Part shown: piece after piece, positions 26,601-41,600 of the stretch
How the letters are laid out: every line of letters begins with the position of its first letter
Position numbering within the stretch: position 1 is the first letter of the stretch
Source of the DNA: an uncultured Schlesneria sp.
Lineage (GTDB): Bacteria; Planctomycetota; Planctomycetia; Planctomycetales; Planctomycetaceae
Length of the DNA stretch: 64,000 bases
NCBI GenBank assembly: GCA_903899985.1
Contig: CAIULL010000139.1
Location: 60,267 to 124,266 of the forward strand
Direction of reading: 5' to 3'
The notes under the pieces: model-generated
The model's database searches: none
What the model was told of the DNA's origin: nothing
The model's input: only the letters and a program-made list of their open reading frames with translations
Made by a program: the position numbers and the translations under genes

Positions 26601-29600
26601 AACGACACGATTACCGGCAGTTCGGGCAACGACTGGATTCAGGTTGGCTCGGGCAACGACGTCATCTCTGGCGGGCCAGGCGATGACACGATTCTGGGGG
26701 GCGCGGGTCACGATACCATCGAAGGGGGTCAGGGGAATGACGTCCTGATCGGCGGAAGCGGCAGTGACGACTTCATCTGGCAAGGGGCTCACAAGGATAG
26801 TTCCGGTAAAGACGTGCCGACCGATGGCCAGTACGCCTTCGTCAGCGGCGGCAGCGCCGGTAACAATACCTTTACCATTACTGGCACGTCGGCCTCCGAG
26901 ACTTACCTGCTGGGCACCGCGACCGCCGGCCAGACCGTGCATCTGACCAATCCCATCACGGGCGTCAGCCAAAACTTTACCCAGCCGGCCAATGGGACCA
27001 GTTTGATGCTGACCGGCAGTTCCAACAGTCCGACGTTGCTGGCCACCAACATCCAGAATTATGTGATCGACGCGGGTGCTGGTGCCGATACGGTTGAAGT
27101 TAACGACCTGGCCGGATCAGGGGTGACGAACATCCGGCTCGACCTGGGCAAAAACGACGGCACCCGGACGATCTATAACCTGATTCGCGACGCTAACGGC
27201 AATCCCAAGCTCTGGGGTGGTGTCGGCACCGTCACAATCACCGATCTGACGCCAAACAATCCCGGCGTGCAGTTGATCTCGGAAGATGGCACGAGCGGCA
27301 CCTTCAAATTGAAGGCCACCGTCAGTGGTCAGGATCGAACTTCGAATCCGATTAACTACAACGCCAGCGCCAGCGACGTACAAAACGCCCTGAAACTGAT
27401 GTTTTCGAGCGTTCAGGCGAACGTGACCGGCACGGGGACAACTGCCGACCCATGGATTCTGAGCGGCACCGGCCTCTCGACCATCACCACCGTCGATTCC
27501 GCTCTTCAGGGGGGAACCAGCACCATCCAATCGGGCGACTCCGGTGCCCAGTCGCTCTCCAATAACGCTACGGGCGGTACGTTCCAGATCAAGATGACGG
27601 TGAATGGCGTGCCGCTGACCACGAGCGCGTTGCCCTACAACGCCACCGCCGCGCAAATTCGCGATGCCCTCAATCAATTGGGCGAGGGTTCAGGTCTCTC
27701 GGCCACGGTTTCTGGTTCGGGGACTGCGGCCAATCCCTGGGCCGCAACGATTGCAACCACCGGCGGCGTCACGGCGCCGGTGCTGACCGCCGACACGGGT
27801 GACCTGGTCGGTAAGCCCTTCCTGGACGACAACGGGAAGCCTCTCCTCGATGGTGATGGCAGTGCCATCCTGCACACTCCTGGCGAGGCCGTAACGTATA
27901 GTGGCGGCGAACCGGTTCAATACTTTGGCGGTGAGCCAGTGCTGAATGAAGGATCGCAGAATGCCACGATCACGATTCAAGGCAACACGGGCAGCGTATT
28001 TATCGGTCAGCAACAGGCCCACGTTTTCATCGCGGACCAGACACCCGGCAGTCACGCCATTGAACAGGTTTATCATGATGGCACCACCGGTTCGTTCACC
28101 CTGACGGTCAACGGCAAAACGACCGCCTCGATCGAGAGCGATTCAACCAATGGCGATGTGCAGAGTGCGCTTAACGCGATTTCACCGCTGCTTCAGGCAA
28201 CGGTCACCGGTGCCGGTACGCTGGCCAACCCCTGGATCATTACATGGACAGGCTCCGGAGCTCAGACGATCTCGGCCCTGACGGCCGATGTCAGCAAGCT
28301 TTACCACACATCGGTCCAGGCGGCATCCGTTGCTGTTGCCGATCAGACACCCGGTAACCACGCCATCGAACAGGTTTATCACAACGGCACAGCGGGTTCA
28401 TTCACGCTTTCGTTCAATGGCCAGACAACCGCTGCGATTGCGTTCAATGCCACGGCGGCCGACGTGCAGAGCGCGCTCAACCTGATTGCCGGTACGTTCA
28501 ACGCCAGCGTCACCGGTGCCGGCACCATGGCCAGCCCCTGGGTGGTGACCTTCACCGGGTCGTCCGTTCCCGCGCTCACCGCTGACAGCGGCACACTTCA
28601 GCAGGCGGTTACCAATCGGATCTCCAACAACGGCACGAGCGGCACGTTTACGATCTCGATGGGTGACAAAGAAACGGCTCCAATCCCCTACAACGCCGGT
28701 GCCGCCGCGGTGCAAGATGCACTCAATCTGATCGACTCGCCTTTCATGGCCACTGTTACCCATACGGGTACGGTTGGCGACCCATGGGTCGTTGTCTTCA
28801 CCGGTCCAAACGGCGAAAAAGTGCCGACTTTGTACGGGGACGGCACCAACCTGGCCGGTAGCGGCATTCAGAAGATCTTCCACGATGGTTCCAGCGGCAC
28901 ATTCACGCTCTCGATCAATGGCCAGAAGACTGCCGATCTGGCTTACAATGCCAGTGCGCAGGCGATCCAGACGGAATTGAACAAGATCGATGCGCCGTTT
29001 ACGGCGGTCGTCACCGGTGCCGGCACGGCGGCCAGTCCGTGGCTCGTGACCTTCAGCGGTGGCAGCGGGCAACCAACCCCGGCAATTTCGGCGGACAACA
29101 GCAACCTCGTACGCGTCATTTACCCAGAGCTCGATTCCGACCATAACCCAGTTGTGCCGGCGACCAGTGATTCGATCTGGAACTATGCACAGAAGAATCC
29201 AGACGGCTCGTTTAAGGTCCATCAGAAAGGCGATCCGGTGCTGGATTCAATGGGTAATCCCGTTGTGCACGTTGCCGGAGATGCCAAGGTCTATCTGGGT
29301 GGCGAGCTCGCCTATTATGTCGGGAACGAGCCCGTTCTCGATGCCAACGGTTTACCAACAACCTATCCAACGGACACGATTGCACTGGCCAACGGCGGAG
29401 AACGTGCCTATGACGCGAGTGGTACGCCACTGTTTGAAGCCGATGGCACAACCCCGCTGGTTTACGTTACGGGCGCCCAGATGCGCGGTCCCGACGGCAA
29501 TTACGTCATGCACAAGGCCGGCGACCAGATTCTGCATCTTCCTGGTGACCCCATCCTGGACGATCAAGGCGTGCAGCTGACGCACCAGGCACACGATCCC

Positions 29601-32600
29601 GTCGAGTACAGCAGTAGCGATCCCGTACTCGACGCGAACGGCAACAAGAAATTCAACGGCACGGGTTTGCCTCTCACCGATGAATACGGACGACCGCAAG
29701 TCGTTTACCAGGCGGTCAATGCCCAGAGTCAACTGCTTTACCTGGACGGTCAGGGCAACGAGACCACGACCCCCACCTCGACGCGCGCCATCCTCTACTT
29801 CGATTCGCAGGGAAGGATCACAACCGACCCGGGAACGGCGGGGCAGCCGAACCGCCCTGTCAGCACCAACGGCAGCGGCCGCGTGCCAGTGGGCAACACC
29901 CAGGTCGTTCAGGTGACCGTGCCCGCTGGCGGCGCAACCCCCGGCGACAACACCGACAATTCCGCCGACACGGTCATCGTTCACGGTGGCCAGTCATCCA
30001 ATGTCTTTGGGGACCACTCGGCAGACAACGATCACTTTAACATCGGCACCAACGGCAACGACGTGACGGTGACCCGGACCGGCGTCTCGACCTTGACGCT
30101 CATGAACGCTCAGCGTTCGAGTGGCGACAAGCTGATCGTCCAAGGGGAGGGTGGCGACGACACCATCAGCGCCGTCGGAGTCACACGTGACCTCATCGGG
30201 GTGACGCTTGAAGGCGATTCCGGCAACGACGTCCTGGTCGGCTCGCCGTTCGCTGACATACTCGACGGCGGTGCGGGCAACGACACCTTCACCGGCGGGG
30301 CCGGCGTCGACACCTTCCTGGACCCGGACAGCAACAACACGCTTGTCGAATCGCAGAACGTGGACCTGTCGCTGTTCGGCAACTACTTTGTCGCGGGTAC
30401 CATCCTGGCCGATGACGGCACCACGTTCCACAAGGGAAGTCAGGCGATCGACCAGGCAGCGCCCGTGGCTGATCCGAACTTCCCGGTTCCGTTCATCACG
30501 GCCATGTCGGACACGGGCAACGTCTACGCCCCGACCTATTATGATCCCAGCCTGTCACAAACGCTTCCCGTGCAGATCGAAAGTCTGATCGATCCCGGCA
30601 CAGGCAAGTCCATTTTCTCCAATGCCTATCTCAAGGGAGCCATGACGGTCAATGGCCAGCAGCAGTCGGGCAATAACATTCTGGTGGTCAATTCTCAGGA
30701 CGGGACGGTCCATATTCCTGGACAGCAAGACTTGCAGGTGACGCGCTGGACTCACAGTGTCACACTGGACAACGCCAGCAACGACGCCTACGTGGGTAAT
30801 ACGCAGGCAGGCCTGAATGAGTACTACATCGTCAATCTGGATGGGGCGTCCTCTTCGACCGTAACCATTGCCGACACGGGAGGCACGTCCGGCTTTGACG
30901 AGTTATACCTCAACGGTACCGATAGTTCCGACAAGGTGGACCTCGAAGGTGGCGATGGCAATGACATCACCTCTGGAAGGGTCTTCTGGGGAACCGGCGC
31001 GACACGCGACGCTGTCAACTATCGACAGGTCGAACGCCTGACCATCAACACGCTGGGGGGTGACGATTCCGTCCTCTCCAACGACAACGCCGTGCAGACT
31101 GTCGTTAACCTGGGTGACGGCAATGACAATCTTGTCGTCGGTACCGTGCCTCTCATTCCCGACAAGAACAATCGGACCATTGAGTATCCCGACGGTGTGC
31201 CGGTAGCCGACACCAGCAACATGACCAACGGCACGTCCGCCATGATGATCACCTATGGCGGCGCAGGAGACGACAACTTTGAAGTCAACCACAACACGGC
31301 CACGCTCTACCTGAACGGCGGCGACGGCAACGACACCTTTGTCATCAACACGTTCATCAAAATCCGCGAGCAGACGGCCCAGGGTCTGGCCATTGCCAAC
31401 GTCATCAACCTGTTCGGTGGTGGCGGTGATAACCGCTACGAATACGTCCAGGACGCGCCTGTGGTCATCGATGGCGGGTCGGGCTTCAACACCATTGTCA
31501 TCAATGGTACACCGATTGGCGACACCTTCATCATCTCTAACAATTCGGTGGCGGGCGCTGGCAACATTACCTTCTTCAGCAACATTCAGCGTCTGGAAGT
31601 CAATGGTGCGGGCGGCCCGGACCAGTTCTACATCATGAGCACGAGCAACGCGTTCGAGCTGGTGATCGATGGCGGTTCCGGTGACAACACGGTGCACCTG
31701 GGTGGTGACCCGCCGCCGATCCTGTTCACACCGCCTGCATTCCACTACCAGCCGCCAAGCTACTTCGTGCAGGATCCGCCGGTGGTCGTCTACGACCAGG
31801 AAACTTTGCAACTGCCGCGATTCTATTTTACCGTCGACGGCTGGAGCAATCAGAGCGATGTGATCAGTACGGTCGAGAACGTGGTGAGCGCGTACCTCTA
31901 CTATCTCAACGCATCGAACCACTATTTCAAACTGGATTCGGATTTCACCGATCTCGTGATCCAGGCCGTTTTCTCCTCGCAGTACACCCACTCGTGGGGT
32001 GATTGGTGGATCTTCAGTCCTGAAACGACCTATTCGTTCCAGATCCCGGCCATTTCCTACGAAGTCGGTCACGAAGTACTGCCGCCGAAGCGAACCGTGA
32101 CGCCTCCGTCCGTTGTGTTGCAGCCGGTCCCCTTCGCTTATGAAGCGGCGCCCGTTTACGATCTTTCCCAGATCAAGGGCAAGCTGACGCTTGATGGGGG
32201 GACGTTGCTGCAGCAAAAGGGGAGCACCCTGATTGTGCACAGCCAGAACGGCTCAGCCGCTTCAGGCACGCTCGCCTCGACGGAACTTTTTGGCCTGGGG
32301 ACTGGTTCGACCGTTCCCGGCGCCGCCACGACGGTCGCCGGTTCGACGAAAGTCCAGACCGTGACCCTCGGCGGCCTGCCGACCTATACGTTAAGTCTGG
32401 GGTCGGTATCCACCTCGGCGCCGTTGCCGGTCAACGCCTCGGCAGCTGCAGTACAGGCTGCAGTGGCCGGTCTCAGCTCGGTGCAAGCCAGCGTCACTGG
32501 TCACGGAACGACCTCAGACCCATGGCTCCTCAGTGGCGCGAATGTCGCCGCCATCAGCCTGGATGATTCCGGCCTGACGGGCGGGACCAGCACCGTGACG

Positions 32601-35600
32601 GCGCCGACCGCCGGTGCCCGCGAGCTGTCGAACACCGCGACAGGCGGCAGTTTCAAGATCAGTATGACTGTGGGAGGAGTGCTGCGCACGGCCAGCCTCA
32701 GCTACAACGCCACGGCTGCCCAGGTGCGGGCGGCGCTCAATGGCTTCGATACCAGTGTGAAAGCCACCGTAACCGGTTCGGGCCTGTCCACCGATCCCTG
32801 GATCATTGCCGGTACCAATGTCGGTCCGATCACGATCGACGACAGCACACTCACCGGCTCGACGCTCCAGCCAGTCAACGGCACCCAGTCCTTGTCGACC
32901 ACCGCGACGGGTGGCACCTTCACACTGGCGCTCACGGTCGGTGGCAACACGCTGACGACACGGCCCATCCCCAGCAACGCCAGCGCAGACGCCGTGCAAA
33001 GCGCTCTGCGCAGTCTCGACTTCTCGGTCATGGCAACGGTCAGTGGTTCAGGCACGCCTGCCGATCCTTGGTTGATTGGTGGCCAGGGGGTCACCACGTT
33101 GATCGTCAATGCGACCGGTCTGCACTACAGCACGCTGTTGAGCGTGCCAACCGGGGCCCAGCAACTGGCGAACAATGCCGTTGGGGGAACCTTCCGCATC
33201 AAGATGATGGCCAATGGCGTACTCCAGACCAGCGCGCCCATTGCCTACAACGCCAGCCCTGCCGTCATTCAGTCAACCGTCATCGGCCTGGGGGCACTGG
33301 GAGCGGGCAATGTGGCGGTGGCCGGATCGCCAGGCGGTCCCTACACAATCACATTGCAGGGGAGTCTCGTGGGCGTCAATATCCCCACGCTCACCGCGTC
33401 ACATCCAGCGGGGGGGAATGCAGACATCCAGCTCACGACGCCAGCCGGCAGTGGTCAGAGCGAAGTACAAACCCTGTCAATTACGGGGCTGCCGCGTTTC
33501 ACGCTCAGCTTTAACGGCAAGGAAACGACGGCCATACCGGTTAATGCTCCAGCCAGCCTGGTGCAAAGCGCACTGGAAACCCTGGCCACGATCGGCCTGG
33601 GCAACGTCGCCGTCAGCGGTAACGCCGGCGGGCCTTACACGATCACATTCCAGGGAAGCCTGGCAAATAACGGCACAACCCTGGCTGCCAGTTCGCCCGC
33701 GTTTGGCGTCTCTTACCAGAACTTCAAAGACGTGCAACTGCTCCTGGGTGATCAGGTCAGCGTCTCGGGAGGAACGAGCGCGGCCCATGACTTCACGCTC
33801 GAAGGAAGTGCCGTCGGCGCGACGACCGAGATTTCCTTCGGTGGTGCCAACGACACCCTGCATATTGCAGGTGCGGGGGGAGCCACTTCGATCATGGGTG
33901 GTGGCGGCAGCGACACAGTTTATACCGTGGGTGGGCTGAATGCGGGGGTTACATTCGACGCCGCTTCTCGCGACCAGGAAGTCGTCGCAAACGTTGCCTA
34001 CGTCCCCGCACTGCACGATGCCGTGCTGCAAACCGCCCCGTATGTCTACGTCAACACCTCGTCCAATGACGATTCTTATGTCAACGCCCTGGGACAGACC
34101 GTTTATTTTGCCCAGCAGCACATGCAGCGGATGGTTGTCGAGAAGAATGTCTCGGGTCAGAACCAGATCTGGGTCAATGCTGCGGTACTCGATACAACCG
34201 GGCACATCATTACTGATATGGTGCAGGAACGTGGAGTTCAGGAAACCGATGCCAGCAATCATCCGCTCTATTTGCAACAGAACTCTGACGGTACCGTCAC
34301 CAAGACGACGACCAATACAGGACATATTTCCTATGTCGCCACGACCGATGATACGAAGCCACTGCTGTGGGTCGATGATCAGGGCTACAAAGTCGCCGTC
34401 AAGCAGATCAAATATGATCTGCATGGAAACGTTATCTTTACAAGCCAGCCATCCCTGGTCCCGGTCTATCGCACCCAGATGGTCCCTTTGACCAGCGATC
34501 AGATCCTGCACCAGAGCGTCACCGGCAGCGGCGTGCTTAACCTCGCCTACAGCGGGACCGCCGGCCAGTCAGCCAGCGGCAGCGAGTCAACCTATCAGCG
34601 ACCTGTTACCCAGTACGACGCTAATGGCAAGGCAATTCTGCATACCGTCACGGGCAATTACGATTCGACAGGCCACCTCGTGTCGCAGAAGTCCATCGAT
34701 CCGGTCGTCTACTTCGGCACCGAACCGGTGCTCGACGCCAAAGGCACACCGGTCCTCGATACTCAGGGCAATCCGACCTATCATGTCGCTGGCAGCCCGG
34801 TGTTGCACCAGTCTGGTGACCCGGTCGTCTTCTACGGCGACGAGCCTGTGCTCGACGACAATGGCAACCCTCTGAAGGATGTGTTTGGTAATACGATCTT
34901 CCGTACGGGAGGCGAGCCGCAATTCCACGCGACGGGAGAACTCGTCAAGGATCAAAGTGGCAATCAGCTTACGTATGCTGGCGGCGAGCCCGTGGTTTAC
35001 TTTGGCGGCGAGCCTGTGCTCGACGGCAACGTTAACCCTGAACTGGATGCTGACCACAATCCCGTCACTCCGGCAGCCAGTGATCCTATCTACCAGCACC
35101 AGCTCAAGGACAAGAACGGCAATCCCGAAGTCCACACCAAAGGCCAGCCCGTTCTTGACATGAACGGAAACCCCATTCTGCACGTGGCCGGGGACCGAAG
35201 ACGTTACCAGGGTGGCGAGCCGGTTCTCTACTACGGCGGCGAACCCGAATACTACACCAACACTGACCCGGTCCAGGCTCTGGCAACGTTCCAGACCCTC
35301 AGCGGCTTTGGCGCTGCCGGACACACCGATTTCACTAACGCCATTTCTGCGGTCCACATCGCCTTGGGGGCTGAAAACGATACATTCACACTGTTTACAA
35401 CCCAGCCTGGCACAACACTGGTCAACACCGGCACCGGCACAGACACCGTCAATGTGCAAACGATCGCCGGGGCCACGACCATCCAGACTCCCGGCAGCAC
35501 CGACACCGTGAACGTCGGAACTCCGCAAGCGGGCGGCCTGGAGAGCCTTTCCGGCATCAGGGCTCTTTTGACGGTGACAGGCCAGGGGAGTGGCGGCACC

Positions 35601-38600
35601 CTCAACGTCTACGACACTTTCGGTAACGCTCAGACGACTGGTACTCTGACTTCGACCACGCTCACGGGCCTGGGACTGTCCCAGGGGATTGCCTACTCAG
35701 GTCTCGGCGACCTGAACATTGACCTCCCGTCGGGCAACGACACGTTCACGATCACAGGGACGCACGCCGGTTCGACCGAACTCGATACGGGTGCGGGCAA
35801 CGACACCGTCAATGTTCAAGCCATCGCCGGCTCGACGACCATCAAGACGGGGGGCGATCAGGACACCGTCAATATCGGCAGCCGGGCTGGCATCGACAAC
35901 GTGAATGGCGAGGTCCAGGGAATTGCGGCGCTGCTGACGCTGATCGCCAATGGCCCTGGCATTGGCCCGAGCACACTCAATCTGGATGACACAGGCGATT
36001 CTGCGGGTGCAGTGGGAACGCTCACGAGCTCCAGGCTGACGGGCTTGGGTATGGCTGCGGGCGACGTCAATAAGGGGATCAGTTATGCGGGCTTCGCCAA
36101 GCTGAATATTCAGCTTGGAGCGTTCGACGATACCTTCAACATTCTAAGTTCCTCCGCTGGACAAACCTTGGTGAACAGCGGCGGCGGCAATGACCATCTG
36201 AACCTGCAGGGTGCAGCCGGCTCGGTCACGCTTCTGGGGGGCGCGGGCAACGACACTTTCACCGTCAACCCTGATCTGTCGCTCACGAATTCACTGAATG
36301 GAACAGTGAATCTCGACGGGGGTACAGGCAACGACCAGTATTTCGTCAATTACTTCGGTTCGGGCAGCTCGCAGATCAACATCCACGATTCGGGGTCCAG
36401 CCACGTCGGAGATCTGTTGACGCTGAACGGCACGACCGGCAACGACCAGTTCCTGCTCCGGGCCAAGTTCGTAGCTCTCATGCATGGCGCGAATGGCAAT
36501 GGGACATTCCAGTATGCAGAACGTGTGAATTACGACACCAGCATGGGGGGCCTCGTCGTCAACGGGATGGGCGGCACTGACGCTTTCACGATGGACGACA
36601 ACAGCGCCCCGACGACCCTCAACGGCGGCGCCGGTAGCGATTCGTTCCAGATTGGACAATTGTTTGGCAACGATCGTTTACCTCCCTATGTCGCTCCGGG
36701 CGACGAGATTACGACGATTCATACCACCCGCGGCTACCTGAGCGTGGGTGCTTCTTATCCGGTCACGGCCAATGGTGGCGGAAATACGGTTGGTGGCCTG
36801 CCGCTCGCCACAACCGACACGTTCATTATGTACCACAATCTGGCACCCGTGATCCTGAATGGTGGCGCGGGGGACAATCTCTTTGTGGTACAGGCGTTCG
36901 CCCTGTTCGGATCGACAAATCCTAAACATGTCGATCCCAATCAGCAGCAAACCACTGTTAACGGCGGACAGGGGGCAAACACCATCAATTATGCCCTGAA
37001 TGCTCCGGTCGCGATCCACGGGGGAGCGGGATTGAACACGCTGGTCGTTCTGGGGACCGAACTGGACGACACGGTTGTGATCACCTCGGCGAACATCTCG
37101 GTCGTCGGTGCCGACAATATTCAATACACGAATATTCAAGTGATCCAGGTGGACACCGAGGGTGGCAACGACAGCATCTACATTGGCGACGTGGCCGCTG
37201 GTTCAGTCGTCAAAGCCTTTGGTGGGGCGGGCAGTGACACCTTCTACATCGCCCAGTTGCCGGCGGGCTTCACCGGGGTCGATCCTTCGAATCTGCCGCA
37301 GCACGACCTGGCACGCATTCAAGGCTCGATTGTGCTCGGCGGTGGCTATAGTGATGTGCCTGCACTGAATATCGTCACTGTTCTCTACGTCAACGAGTCA
37401 GATCCGGCCACGGCAATCACCCCGGTCCAGACCGTCTCTTCCAGCGACGTCGATACGGTGAATATCAACAACACGGCCAGCCTGCGCAGCACAGAGACCG
37501 GCACGCTGACCGACACGAATCTTTCCGGTTTCGGCATGGGAAGCAGCGAGACAATTCGGAATGTCACGTACCCTGGTGGCATCAGCTATGGTGCCATGAC
37601 CAACCTGAACGTGAACCTGGGTCACAAGGGCAACATCCTCACGATCGCCAACAGCGCCAGCGGTACGACGACTCAGATCAACACCGGCTTGGGGACCGAC
37701 ACTGTCGATATTCAAGCGACTGGCGGGTCGACCACCGTGAATACCGGCGGGGGGACCAATATCATCAACGTGGGGAGCACTGCCGGAGTGTCGCCTGTTA
37801 CGGCCGGGATCGTGGACAACATCAATGGAGCACTGACTGTCACCGGCAGTGGCTCCGACACACTGAACGTGGACGACACTGGCAGCACGAAGGCCAAGAC
37901 CACGACGGAACTGGCAGGCACGCTGACCAGTACCAGCCTGACCGGCTTGGGCATGGGAACCGCGGGCATCAACTACAACGGACTGTCGAAGTTGAATGTC
38001 AATCTGGGCTCCGGCGGCAACACGTTCACGATCGCCAGCACGGCAAGCGCAACGACCACGCTTCTCAACAGCGGCGCAGGGAACGACACGGTCAACGTCC
38101 AATCCACGGCCAGCAGCTTGACGGTGAATGGTCAGTCGGGCAACGACACGATTAATGTCTCGTCCAACGCCCCATTGAACACCGGCACACTGGCGGGGAT
38201 CACGGTACCACTGACGATTAATGGCGGAGGCCAGTCCGGCGACACGCTCAACGTCAGTGACGTCGGCGACACGACCGCCAGCACAAGCACTCTGACCAGT
38301 ACCCAGCTTAACTCGACGGCATTTGGAGGGAACGCCAGTCTGGCTTATGCCAGCGTCGCAACGCTGAATGTCTCGATGGGAAGTGGCGGCAATACGTTTA
38401 ACGTCGCGACGACTTCTTCTGGCACGACAACAACGGTCAACAGCGGAACGGGTAGCGACACGGTCAACGTCAAAACGACGGCGAGCAGTTTGACCATAAA
38501 TGGTCAGTCGGGTAACGACACGATTAATGTCTCTTCGAATGCCCCTTCCAATACCGGGACACTCGTGGGAATCACAGCACCATTCACGATCAATGGCGGA

Positions 38601-41600
38601 GGCCAGTCCGGCGACACGGTCAACGTCAGTGACATTGGCGACACGGCTGCCACCACGAGTACGCTGACCAGCACGCAACTGACCTCGAATGCGTTTGGAG
38701 GAAACGGCAGCCTGGCTTACGGAAGCGTTGCAACGCTGAATGTCTCAATGGGCAGCGGCGGAAATACGTTCAATGTCGCGAGTACAGCCTCTGGTACGAA
38801 TACGACGGTCAATAGCGGCACGGGTCGCGATACGATCAACGTTTCTGCAAACGGGCCTGCATTCAATACCGTTGGCAGTACTCTGTCTGGTATTGCCGGA
38901 GTTCTCAATCTGAATTTGGGTTCGGGTAACGGAACGCAAGCGATTAACATCGGTGACTATGGCGATGTGACCGATGGTAACAACAGCAATGTCGTGGTGA
39001 CGAACAGCAGCGTGACCGGCTTTGGTGGCGCCAATACCATCAACTACACAACAGCTGCCGGAACCGCGAATACGCTCGACCTGGAAGGTTCGAATGTACT
39101 GGGTGACACATTCAATGTGCAAAGTACAAATCCGTTGTTCAGTACGACGATTAACTCCAACGGTGGAAATGACACCTTTAACGTGGGGACAGCTGCCAAC
39201 TCGCTCGGACTGATCAAGGGGAACTTGACCCTGAATGGTCTCGCGAACGATGTCAACCCGACAACGACGCTGAGCTACGCTTCGAATTCGACGCCGCTCT
39301 CGTCCAGCAATACGTTGCCGACAGGCGATACTGTGAACTTTAACGACCAGGGTGACAATACCTCGGGTGGGTTTGCTTACACTCTCACCAGCACAACACT
39401 GGACCGCACGGGTCTTCCGCAGACGCCACCGGCCATGACTTACAATGGCATGGAAACGGTCAATCTGAACACGGCCCTTCAACCAAGCGTGGTGAACGTG
39501 CTGAGCACAGCGGCGAACGTGAATACCACCGTGAAGGGGAGTATCAATCCAACCGCAACAGGTGACACAATCAACGTCACAAGCACAGGTGCCGGAAGCA
39601 ATTCGACATTCATCGCCGGGACAGGCGACACGACGTTCAATCTCCAGACGACAGGAACGGGAAGTTTCAATCAGATCTTCGGTAACGCCGGGAACGATGT
39701 CGTTCACGTCTCGTCTAATGCGATTGCGGGGACTCGCGGGAATGTCGACGGGATCAACGGGACTCTGCTGGTAGATACCGGGGCAGGAAACAACAACCGG
39801 CTAACGCTGGATGACTTCACCGGGACCTCACCAAATACCAACGTCGTGATCAATAGCGATGTGATCAGCGGTCTGGCTGCCGGCACGATTTACTATGCAG
39901 CGACGGGTGGCCACTTCCTGGATTCGACGAGCAGTGTCTACGACGGAGTGACCGTCCGGGGGGCGGATACCCATTCGAATACATTCAACATCCAGAGCAC
40001 ACTGCAGTCGAGCAGCCTGACCGTAGAAGGGGGCAGCCACAATGACGTGTACAACGTGGGGACGGCTGCCAACTCCCTGGGCCTGATCAAGGGGAACGTG
40101 ACCCTCAATGGTCTGGTAAACGATGCCAGCCCGACGACAACACTGAGCTACGCTTCGAATTCCACACCGCTCTCGTCCAGCCACACGTTGCCGACAGGCG
40201 ATACGGTGAACTTCAACGACCAGGGAGACAACACGTCGGGCGGATTGGTTTACAACCTGACCGGGACCACACTGGACCGTTCGGGTCTCCCACAGACGCC
40301 ACCGGCGATCACGTACAGTGGCCTGGAAACGGTGAATCTGAACACGGGCCTTCAACCAAGCGTGGTAAACGTGCTGAGCACAGCCTCGAACGTGAACACC
40401 ACAGTGAAGGGGAGCATCAATCCGACCCCGACGGGTGACACGATCAACGTCACGAGTACGGGGGCCGGAAGCAATTCGACATTCATCGCCGGGACGGGCG
40501 ATACGACGTTCAATCTCCAGACGACGGGGACCGGAAGTTTCAATCAGATCCTGGGGAATGCCGGAAACGATGTTGTTAACGTCTCGTCGAATGCGATTGC
40601 CGGGACTAGCGGAAACGTGGACGGGATCAACGGGACTCTGCTGGTAGATACCGGAGCGGGAAATAACAACCGGTTAACGCTGGATGATTTCACCGGGACC
40701 TCACCAAATACCAACGTTGTGATCAATAGTGATGTGATCACTGGCCTGGCTGCTGGAACAATTTACTACGCAGCGACGGGTGGCCACTTCCTGGATTCGA
40801 CGAGCAGTGTGTATGACGGAGTGACAGTCCGAGGGGCGGATGCCCATTCGAATACGTTCAACATCCAGAGCACACTGCAGTCGAGCAGCCTGACCGTAGA
40901 AGGGGGCAGCCACAACGATGTGTACAACGTGGGGACGGCTGCCAACTCGCTGGGACTGATCAAGGGGAATTTGACCCTGAATGGTCTGGTAAACGATGCC
41001 AGCCCGACGACGACACTGAGCTACGCTTCGAATTCCACGCCACTCTCGTCCAGCAATACGTTGCCGACGGGTGATACTGTGAACTTTAACGACCAGGGTG
41101 ACAATACCTCGGGTGGGTTTGCTTACACTCTGACCAGCACAACACTGGACCGTTCGGGTCTTCCGCAGACATCGCCTGCAATCACATACGGTGGTCTGGA
41201 AACGGTGAATCTGAACACGGCACTTCGATCGAGCGTCGTCAACGTGCTAAGCACAGCAGCGAACGTGAACACTACCGTGAAGGGGAGCATTAATCCGACC
41301 GCGACCGGTGACACGATCAACGTCACAAGCACAGGAGCCGGAAGCAATTCGACATTTATCGCTGGAACAGGCGATACGACGTTCAATCTCCAGACGACGG
41401 GGACGGGAAGTTTCAATCGGATCCTGGGGAACGGCGGCAACGATGTTGTTAACGTCTCGTCGAATGCGATTGCCGGGACTCGCGGAAACGTGGACGGGAT
41501 CAACGGAACTCTGCTGGTAGATACCGGGGCAGGAAATAACAACCGGCTAACGCTGGATGATTTCACCGGAGCCGTACCGAATACCAACGTTGTGATCAAT

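Noticed and set aside
30903..32240. 445-residue antisense frame inside the giant gene (and similar ones at 34,587-35,528 and 37,398-38,678)
   Set aside because: Long antisense frames are expected opposite GC-rich repetitive coding DNA; the sense strand has clear domains throughout.
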